Source: Nematostella vectensis
Taxonomy: Eukaryota; Cnidaria; Anthozoa; Actiniaria; Edwardsiidae
Length of the DNA stretch: 64,000 bases
Direction: 5' to 3'
Assembly: GCF_932526225.1 (NCBI RefSeq)
Contig: NC_064040.1
Coordinates: 6,359,181 to 6,423,180, forward strand
How positions within the stretch are numbered: position 1 is the stretch's first letter; every line of letters starts with the position of its first letter. A model generated the notes under the pieces. The model did not search any database, was not told the DNA's origin, and saw only the letters and a list, made by a program, of their open reading frames with translations. Both the position numbers and the translations under genes were made by a program. Shown piece by piece: positions 32,050-41,299 of this stretch.

Positions 32050-34070
32050 GCCAGCAGATATAAGTTTGATACATTATTTGTTAGTTCATACAAAATGTAC
32101 TTCTTTTGCTTTTTACTATAAGAAGTTGGGTAGATATCCACCAAATTAATCCACACTCCACTGTACCACGCCCCTGATGGACACCATGTTATAAAAAGAG
32201 CCTTCAAAATCCGTGTAAAAGAATTGTCTATATAGGAGGCTGTCGGAGTCCGGAGGGGAGCAATATGGAGATTAAGCTTATGAAATTCACTTAAGGGACA
32301 GCAGTAATATAGGGTTTCTCCAGACTGCGATTTGCAATAGCAATCAATTTAAAACTAAAAACTTCGAAGGCAACTCGCGAGCAGATTTTTGCACAAAGGA
32401 TCCAATTATTCTTATGCCTCTGAAAATAAATTTAGCTGAATCATCATATTAGACTATGCTCCGACAGCCTGATCCATAAATCAGTACGAGCATTCTACTA
32501 ATGACACCCCATATAATCAAGGCATTTACCAGTAGTCTGAGCGGGTTCCTTATAAGGGAGGGGAGGGGGGGGGGGGGGGTTCTCAATCTTTCTGCAATTT
32601 AGTTCAGTCGTCTTCAAAACACGCGGGTACTTTTTCGCCCTCTGCACCGTCCGTCGGCACAAGCAGGTTTTGCGAACAATACCGGTTACGCAAAGATTGG
32701 TTATGCACCAGCAACCGTGCAAAATCAGCGTATGCGTATGTGGAGATTCAATTCCGCAAAGCGTGACTTATGCCTGATGAACTTATTCAACCCTTACATT
32801 GCTCACCCTATTGTACAAGCATCGTACATACATTTACACGGAAAGGTTATCAGTAAATAAATCGTTATGACGTTTCCAGCACATAATTAGTGGTATACGT
32901 TTCTTTACTTGAGTAATATTTTTTTATTAAGAAGCTGAGTGGTATTCCTGATTCCAGCTACTCATACACAAGAAAGATCCGACCTACTGAGTAGGTTCCT
33001 ACCTCAGCCATGTTACGAGCGAGCAGTAGTATAAGAAATTTAGATTTAGTTTCTAAATTTAGAGAAATATGTATTTTCATTTGGCTTTAATGTATTTTGA
33101 ATGTTATGCAAAAAAAATACATGCAGCCTTGGAGTTGACATTTTACAGTTTGGGTTTCCTGTTGTTTTGGCGGGAAAGTTAGAAGAACGCGCGCGCGCAT
33201 CTTAGCAAAAAACGTCTGACAATTTATTTTTTGCTTGTTTACAAATTACGTTTTTCTATCGCTCGATGATGTTTGGTGAAAGCCATGCCTTTAAAGAAAT
33301 TTGATTTTTTCTTCAAGCCAGACGTTCGGCTTGTAATTCTACAAAATACTGTTTACAAGATCAAGATAGTTTGCAAAAACAAATTTGAAAGGTTTGGCGA
33401 TGTTTTTTTGTCGATGTCGCTTTGTTGTGCCTTCGCTTTGGTCTGTTTGGTCAGATTTTGAGTTTTTATTTTATTGTAGCAAACGCCTGAGTGTTCTTTG
33501 CAAGAACAAGAGTCCACAGTTAGAAATTGAGGTGAGGTTTGAAACTTTGAACGAGCGAGTGTAGCCGTAGATTCTTACAAAAGACTTTAATATTTTCCAA
33601 CTTTTGTATAGCATTTTTAAAATAATAAGTAAGAAAAGTGAAATAAAAGTCAGGACACTACACTGACTGCTAACTACATGTATGCCTGTATGGGAGATGG
33701 AAGTCGTAAAAATATTTTCCCATATTTGTATTTTTCCAGAGAATCATAACAGCTGTGTTGTGCACCGATGAACTTGAACCAGTTTATACTGACTTGTTTA
33801 TCATCTCTCCTAGTATCCTTGCTATGGTTTGGCCTTGCAACAGTAAATAATTAGCATATTATTATTTATAAAGGGGGACTGAGTCTGGATGATGGCATAA
33901 TTAACGAAAATTATGATTCTGGTTGGTTTTATGAATTAGAGAAGTAATTTATGAAAGTATAGCTTGGGTAATAGTCTTCTCAAATGATAACAGTATCACT
34001 AATGATAATAAATAGAATGTGTGTATCTGTGTATTAAAACATAAAGTGCACATCAACATGTCCTTAACTT
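32050..34070. other. Non-genic stretch
   Basis: No supported exon. A G-run at about 32560-32579 and several AT-rich patches are the only features seen. Confidence 0.45.
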
Positions 34071-34078
34071 GCACAAAG

Positions 34079-34237
34079 GTGCCAAGAAATGGGAGGCTGC
34101 TGACCAGCTGCAATTCCAAAGTAGTGGAAAACCACTTGAAATCAGCCCATATGTTTATGTGTTTAACATAGCAATAAATCAAGGTGGTAAACACCGTAAG
34201 CATCACTTGCAAGAGACTGTGAGAATTGCACCACCAG
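34079..34237 (+). CDS. Isolated candidate exon, unknown product
   Basis: A 159-bp open segment is bounded by an AAAG acceptor and a good donor (CACCAG/GTAGGT). It encodes 53 residues including KWEAADQLQFQSSGKPLEI and HRKHHLQETVRIAPPG, with a balanced composition unlike neighbouring noise. The acceptor lacks a pyrimidine tract and no partner exons were found, so this could be part of an unmapped gene on the plus strand or a chance frame. Confidence 0.3.
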
Positions 34238-34239
34238 GT

Positions 34240-36155
34240 AGGTATAGTTTATTATCTTCTTGATAATATTATAAAACCAAATACTACCATACATGCCAAC
34301 TCCACCAGTTTTAGCGGGAGACTCCTGGTTTTTAGCCTTCATCTCCCGGCAAAAAATTGAAACTTCCTATATATTTACTATAATCTCCTGGGAAAATTAA
34401 TCGTGAATTAATTTGTTGAGAGTTGTTGTATTTGAAGCACAAGCTTCCGGTTTTTTAACTTTCAAGGTTGGCAAGTATGCATTACATTGCTATTAAAAAA
34501 TGCACAGGCACCATCAACAGGGATGGGCCAAGGTTTTTCTTCAGAGGGCTAGAGGTGGGAGGGAGTTGAGCAGCGGGTGAGGGCATGGTCTAAAGAAGAG
34601 GGGGTAGAAGACCCTAGATATTTGCAAGATTAATTCTAGAGGCTGTGATAGTGCTATGTGCACTTTTATTTCAAAGTAGAAACTGCAAGAAACAAAAGAT
34701 TAAAGACATACAAAGATCATCTTTACAAATCATAGTCATTATCATAGCCCCCTATTAAGTTTTATTTTAGACTTGGAGGAAGAACATTTGTGTTCTTTTC
34801 CCTTTCCCCCATCACAAATGACCAGGCCTACAAACTTGAGAATCTTAGCAAACCTGTAAAAGAGCCTAAGATTTCTTGGTGACTCAAAGATGAAGATGGG
34901 GGGAGGGGATCATTAATAGCAATTTAGGCAATTTGCCTTCTTATGTGTACCAAAATTTTAAGAGAAAATATGCTTTATTTAGGTACAACCTAAAGGGCTA
35001 AGGCGTTTCAGACCCATCGATCCCTCCCCTTGCTTTGTCTTTGTGCAGACTAAACAGGGGCATAGCCAGGGGGTGGCCTAGGGGCCCTGTCCCGCCTTTC
35101 TCAGTGCATTTAAGGCAAGGCTGAACTCGTAAAAACCGGACGGACTCAGTTAAAAAATTCTTGACAACGCATTTTTTAACCAATCAGCCTGAAAGTTGGC
35201 GTAGTTTTTCTGCATAACATGCTCGATGTTACCGACTACTCAGTTGCCATGGAAACCTTCACGTGACATAATTAAGGTGTTACAAGCTTGTGAAAAAACA
35301 TCCTTTTTTCTGGCGCCCTGCAGACACACAGGACGTAATTAAAACTCCAAAATTCCAATGCTAAATGAAGGAGGGATAACCAGAGTATACAAATGTAAGC
35401 TGGAAATTTGTATTCCAAAGCTGTTGACGAAGTAAATTGAGGGCTTTGATCGATAATTGTAGAATTCAGAACGATGTGTCACAATACACTGCATTATTAC
35501 AGGCAATAAAACTATTTTTCCAAACTTACACCTTGGATTTGAATCATTTAGGGATTAAACTTCTAAAACATGATTGAGAGTTGCAGTTTCCTAATAGCTA
35601 AGGTGTTTTTCAAAAGCGATAAAAGCTGACGCTCTTTCTTTGGAAAGATCGAAGCAGGCTCAGCTAAAAAGTGATCAGCGGTTGTCAGTTTCCATAGATA
35701 CAATGAAAGCAAGATGGCGGATGGCCTGTGAAGGGAATACACATTGTTGCAGTAGATTGATTGAATACATGAAGAAAATGACGAAAATTGCAAGAGATTT
35801 CTTAGTTAAACGACAAAGGGACAACAAGAGATGTATCCCATGCAGAACTGTTTAAATATAGTTAAACGATCGTCTAAAATGAACGGAAAGACGTACTGAA
35901 TTTAGAACGATTAAAGTAAACAGCATGATTATGGTAGGGAAATAAATGGAATCTTGAATCTTACAGTAAATAAAAAGACTCTGATTACAAAGCACATTAT
36001 TGCGCATGTCCTTTTGTGTATTTTAGGCGGGATTTTCAAACAGTGGGCGCAGTTGGTGTAGTTATGGAATTGAAAAGTGCAAAGTTTTTTTCCCCAGCGA
36101 GTTTTACGAAAATTTTGTCTTCTAGTTGTTGAATTTTATAAAAAAAAAGTCACCC
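34240..36155. other. Non-genic stretch upstream of the SAP-motif gene
   Basis: No supported exon. At about 35055-35092 a CAGGGGCATAGCCAGG-type sequence followed by GGGGCCCTG resembles the terminal family seen at 17950, suggesting another degraded element end. Confidence 0.4.
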
Positions 36156-38317
36156 TGAGATGGCAGGGGTCTTTCTATGTTCACAAACGTGTGGATTTGG
36201 GAAGGTTATAGCATTGCAGGTGGCCAGGGAGGTCGAAAAGGCATTACCGAGAGAAAGTGGTGAAAGCACTACAAAGTACAATGCGAGAGTAAAGGGGGAG
36301 CAGTACAGAAAGTACAGGAGCTATTTCCCACCACAAGTAACAGGGGATGCTTTTGATATCGAGTTCCTTAAATTCCATAGAAAGCTGCCTGGTTTGAGGA
36401 ATGCCATGAACAAATGGAACACCAGAAAAGCTGAGGAAAAATCAAAGTTTATGGAGACTTTCTCTAGAGAGAAATGGCAAGGTTTATCTGAAAATAGAAG
36501 AAAGGAACATTCATTTCAGAACTGTAAAGCCTGTGCAATCAGATACACAGAGGTTATGTCATACTTCCCAGTCACCTCAAATTTCTTCAAGGGGAAAGCA
36601 AAGCAAAATATTATATTTGCCGCTAACAACGAGGCTCAGCGTCTGCGAAATGCAACCCCTACTGTAAAAGCACGAAAACGTGATGCTACAAATGTTGCAA
36701 GAGCTCTCTTTGAGCAATATGAGGAAAGTTTCCAAGAACAGTACCAGTGTTCACTTGCCAGTGCCCTGTCATCTGTTCCAGGGATAAACTTGCAACACAA
36801 AACTGAAAATGACAAGAGAAATGAACGACGCCGCATTTACACTTCATCAAAAGAAAATGTAGAAAACCAAATGAAAGAGACTGCATTTTTGAGGTGAGCT
36901 CAATTATTTAAATTTGAAAGAAAATTTTGGGAGAAATTTTGATGGGAAGTGAAAAAAAAATCAATGAGTCCAATTTTCTATAGTTTTATTGGGATATTAA
37001 TTACAACATACCAATTAATTATTAGATGTTATGGAAGTGGACAGTCCATTAGAGGATGGGAGCGTGGGCGTAGAGCATTGTCGTTTGAGCCAGCAAACAC
37101 TGCAAGAGAAAGAATGGATGAGCCTAACAAGAAAAAGAGAAAAAAAGACCACACCGGGGACATGGAGAGGATGGGATGGGACAAGGCCGGGCTTAAAGCA
37201 GAGGTTGAGGCGTACCAGGGTGGTCATCTTATCAATTACAGTGCTCTAGCTAGGAAGTATAATGTGACAGACAGCAGTGGACAAGTTGCACTTAACGGCG
37301 GACAGATTGTGAAGGAGTGGCTAGTGAGAAACGGAGTAGATGTTGACCGGTTTAGTACCAAACGCAAAAACCCCATGGATCCAGTAATTAGAAGAAGGAA
37401 AAGGAGAGGGCAAGGGGGAGAGATCAGCATACCCTGTGAGCCAGACAAGAAAACACTGAAAGCACAGCTATTGCAGAAGATCCACACAAAGGAGTACAGT
37501 ATAGGAGAACGGATTGTACCACGAAAGGTAGGCAGTTAAAAATAACTTTTTGCAGGGCCATTGTGTTAAAGTCAATTGTCAGATTGATATAAAAACAAAA
37601 ACAATTTCAGTACATGAACTAGATTGTCAATGTCTCTACAATATGTCTCCAATGTCTTTTATCTGAAGAAATTAATTGCATATTCTCTTTGTTTTTCAGT
37701 ATGAAAAGCTTATCCTTACAAAGGATCTGAAAATAAAAAAAGAGGATGTCTATACTGATGGTAGAAAAATGCCCCTTGCCAATATCCGAAGGACAATGTT
37801 AAAAAAACAGGAGAAGTTTCTCCGGGGGACAACAGAGGAAGGAATAGCAGAGCTTACAGCAGAACAGCTAAGAACAAGGCTTTTGCAGATCAACGAGTAT
37901 GTGGATGGTATGGCAGTCCCAGACATGAGGGAGAAGCTAAAAAGCCATGAAAGAACAAGGCATCTGATGGTATGGCTAGATAACTCAACAGTTGCTAACT
38001 CTGGATATCTGGTGTGCCTTATGACCTGTCTTTATGACAAGGCAGTGTTCCTTACAGATGAGGAGTATGCTGCAAAATATGGAAGAAGGGTTAAAGTTCG
38101 CTTATGATCAAACCGCCTAGAAAGCGGTAAATTTGCTAGATCCTAAGCAAGATACCTAATCTAAGCACTGGTCTAGTCAGATTGCTGTAAATGATAGTGG
38201 AACCATGTAGAAATTTTCATTAAATATTGTAGGTTTACGTCCGCCATTGATTTGCCGTGTCCCTTTGACCTGGTTACCTAGCATCTGTCAAAATGTCAAA
38301 CTAACCAGGACGTGACG

Positions 38318-38420
38318 TCACATACTCAATACGCTTTTGGAGCACATGGCTAATTTGCTTACTCGAAAGAGATAAACATACGATAACTCATAAAACTTTT
38401 CGCTTTTATCGCATTTAAAA
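38318..38420 (+). promoter_or_regulatory. Shared end sequence upstream of both transposon genes (left copy)
   Basis: GACGTCACATACTCAATACGCTTTTGGAGC lies about 80-100 bp before the THAP start codon. The same words, ACGTCACATACTCAATACGCTT followed by GAGC, lie on the minus strand at about 41404-41370, some 80 bp before the start of the P2X7-tail-like gene. Both include a CRE-like ACGTCA. Because the two copies sit at equivalent distances from two unrelated start codons, they probably form a common inverted promoter. No TATA box is evident. Confidence 0.55.
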
Positions 38421-39797
38421 TGACCGGATCTCGATGCGTTGTTCAGGATTGTGAAAACAATCATAAAGCAGGGAAAAGCCTTCATTTGAGCCCAAAATCT
38501 GGTCCAAAAAAGGCGGAGTGGATACGCTTTGTACGACTCCACTCGAAGAATTTCAATCCGTTGGGTCGTTTTGTTGTGTGCTCGGACCACTTCGAGAGAG
38601 AATGCTATCACTTTGGCGAGGGGTCCGAGTTAAAGCGCTATTTGATAAAGGGATCCGTACCAACAATTTGGAAACCAAAGAAAACCATTGCTTCACCATC
38701 GGACCGGGAATTGCGTCAAAGAGCAAAGGTGAGTTTTATAAATATCTCTACATGCTATTTTTTCTTTTCACCAATAACTGCCATGGAAATTCCTTTCCCC
38801 GGCCTAAATAATTTCTTAGGTACAGTTCTTTTGCATTTAACGGATATTTATCAAATAGTTTACATTCACTTCTTATTACAACTCTACCTGTACTCATGTT
38901 TACAATGATTTCACGCATATATTATTGCTAATCCCCAACATTTCCTTTCTAAAATTCAAGTAAGTACTTAACTTGTAGGCTAGCTCGCAGTCATAGAGTG
39001 GTTTTCAAAATCCCGTGAAGTACTATTTAGTTTATTTACTACTAATACACTGCAATGTCTTTGTTCTCTTTGGTTCTGGCTTGACTATTACATTAAAAAA
39101 TTTTGTTTAACGGGATTTTGAAAACCACTCTATCTTTCTATTATTACGTGATTACTGTTGGAGAAAGCGGAATTTTTCACTACATAATCTGTTTAATATC
39201 CCAATTACAGGAAATTAAGGAGCTTTTAGCAACAGCAGGTGACAGTGGAATGGTAATAATATTTGTTTTTTTCCTTATATTTTTTCTTTTTAGATAATAA
39301 ATTACTCTAGTCAATTAAAAAAGGTTTTTTAAAAGCAGGAAGTTCTTTAAAAGCAGGAAGTATTTTAATTAAAAATGTCTAAAATCCTTGAGAAAACATA
39401 TTTTCGCTCTCACGTGTTACATTGGCTATCTGACTGTATGTTCTTTTGATGGCTTTCTGAACTCAATCCTTAATTATTTTCTACGTGCGAGCTCATGAAT
39501 CTGCCACAACATCTTCCACGGTCTCTACCTTGGACCTACCCGCCTCAGCTGAAGACACACCAACTGAAACCATGCCCCCCCTTAGAAACCCTCCCCATAG
39601 ACCAACCTGCCCCAGTTGGAGACATGTCAACTGATAACTTGCACCTCCAAGAATCCCACCCGGTAGACCCACCGGCCCCACTTGGAGATGCGCTAATCAA
39701 TACCATTACTTCACAAGGATCTCACCCCATAGACCCACCCGCCCTAGCAGAAGACACACCCATAGATGCTACGACCATACCTCCCAGAGTTGATTAG
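38420..39797 (+). CDS. THAP-domain protein inside the transposon
   Basis: Exon 1 (38420-38728) encodes a complete THAP zinc finger: C6-x4-C11...W34...C54-x2-H57...F58...P81, the C2CH signature. It ends in a good donor (AAAG/GTGAGT). A phase-0 exon of 42 nt (39211-39252, EIKELLATAGDSGM) and a Pro-rich exon (about 39489-39797, repeats of the type HPVDPPAPLGD and HPIDPPALAED) can be joined, giving about 220 aa. The THAP domain binds DNA in a sequence-specific way and probably recognises the element's own ends; that is inference. In the last exon a second frame before a seven-C run (about 39573-39579) also reads like the repeat (DLPASAEDTPTE), so a one-base slip may have occurred. Downstream exon choice is uncertain; the THAP exon is secure. 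Confidence 0.72.
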
Positions 39798-39968
39798 GGC
39801 AGTGAGGGGTCATTATTTATAAACAAATGAACTAAGATTTCTGTTTTTATGTCAGCATAATGGAATGAGCTGAAAATATGTACATACAATTGTCAATTCA
39901 GAGCAATTTGGCTAACATGGAAACTGATTAATGAGAAATAAATACGATGTTTCACTGCTCAATTCCAC

Positions 39969-40177
39969 CAGGTGCAAGTGCTTGCTTTGTTCACTTAAGA
40001 GATTAGTCATGAAGGAAGAATACCAATGCTGCATAGAGCTTGCAAAAACAGCAAAACAAATTGAGAATGTGGGTTTATAGAGATGTATTGTTGACCATCC
40101 AGGGCTCAGTGTAGATTGTCACAACGAGTGGTTACTATGCACAGAAGCTGTTGGAATAAAAACAAGGAAGAAAAATC
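39969..40177 (+). pseudogene. Broken inverted copy of exon 2 of the P2X7-tail-like gene
   Basis: On the plus strand this segment aligns with exon 2 (40965-40717, minus strand) of the neighbouring gene, from its CAGGTGCRAGTGCT start to ACAAGGAAGAAAAATCC. It reads KEEYQCCIELA, then after an in-frame TAG (40077-40079) CIVDHPGLSVDCHNEW and GIKTRKKN. The first zinc-ligand Cys of the ECxCC block is Tyr, and further stops occur upstream. It ends exactly where the stop codon of the intact gene begins on the other strand (40178). It is therefore a decayed inverted duplicate. Confidence 0.8.
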
Positions 40178-41299
40178 CTATTCAAACTCCATGTCTTCAG
40201 AGTTTGCATCCTCCTTATCCTCTTCAAATCCATGAAATGTTTCGCTAGGGAATGCTTCCCGTATTTTGTTGTAGACACAACTTGGGAGAGATGCCCTCTT
40301 TGACCACCCGACACACTCATATACCAGGCGCACGTATTGTCTGTAGGCCACAGACCTCAGAAATCTGAAGAAATAATAATAATATCCTGAAAATGAGTTA
40401 TTGGAATGGGAGCATTGGAGTTTTGACAATAGGAAATGAGTGTGGGATTGTGGAGTGAATTCAAAGAGGTCAAGATGCATTAATAAATATACTGTATGCT
40501 TTGCTTTCAAATTATAAGCTTAATCAGCATTAAAAGCTTCTTGGTTTTAGGACTTCAATACTGAAATAATATAATATGTTTGACTTTTGATCAGATTTAA
40601 GACATTATGTATCTCTTGCTTTTTCATTTTCCTAAATTAAAACCCTCTCCCCTCCTTTTTTTTGTTAGCTAGTGGGAGCATATATTTACATAGATCTTTT
40701 ATCTTTAGAAACTTACTCAGATTCGGATGCATTTTTTGCAGATTTGACAGAAGTATAGGATTTTTTCTTCCTTGTTTTTAGTCCAACAGCTGCTGTTCGT
40801 AGTACCCACTCGTTGAGGCAATTCACACTGAATCCTGGAAGGTCAACAATGCATCCCTCCAAACCAACTTCTTGTAATTTTTCGCTGCATGTTGCAAACT
40901 CTGTGCAGCATCGGCATTCTTCCTTTGTGACTAATAACTCGAGCGAACAGTTCGAGCACTCGCACCTGGTAAAATTGAGAATGGATCACCATGAGCAGTT
41001 GGTCGTTACGAACCTTTAAAACAACAATATAAAAATACCTACCATGTGGAAATATCTTGCTCCCTTGAAAATCTTCGGAGAAGCTCCTCTTCTTGCTCAT
41101 TCTCCTCGTGGAGTTGCTGCTTGTATTCAGCAGCCTCTTCCTCGTTTGGGACGGGATCGAGACTTTCGTCGTAGCCATGAAATTCACTATCCAAAAGCTC
41201 GGGTTGTGATTCAAGAAGCTCCGACTCTGAGTCAAAACTAGAGCTTTCGGATAAATTTTCGCTTTCTGAAATACTGCGCTGCCTCGTTAACGAAGCCAT
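40178..41299 (-). CDS. Free-standing P2X7 cytoplasmic-tail-like zinc domain protein (230 aa)
   Basis: Exons are 41299-41043, 40965-40717 and 40364-40178; phases agree and give exactly 231 codons with the stop. Residues 1-85 are very acidic and Ser/Glu-rich. From residue 86 the protein reads W-C-x-C-x2-C (C87, C89, C92), E-C-x-C-C (C103, C105, C106), CIVDLPGFSVNCLNEWVL (C124, C135), then AYRQYVRLVYECVG, LPSCVYNKIREAFPSE and FHGFEED. This order of Cys, PGF..CLN.WVL, YRQ and LPSCV..IR..FP blocks is that of the P2X7 receptor intracellular (ballast) domain, which binds zinc in P2X7. No P2X channel segments are present. It is carried inside the TTAA element, converging with the THAP gene. Its role is unknown; DNA or protein binding is a guess. 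Confidence 0.83.

Noticed and set aside
32238-32469. MITE with GGCTGTCGGAG ends
   Set aside because: Only 11 bp are inverted and no target duplication was seen; it may be chance.
35563-35855. Overlapping ORFs on both strands
   Set aside because: They are short, without domains or splice partners, and read as chance frames.
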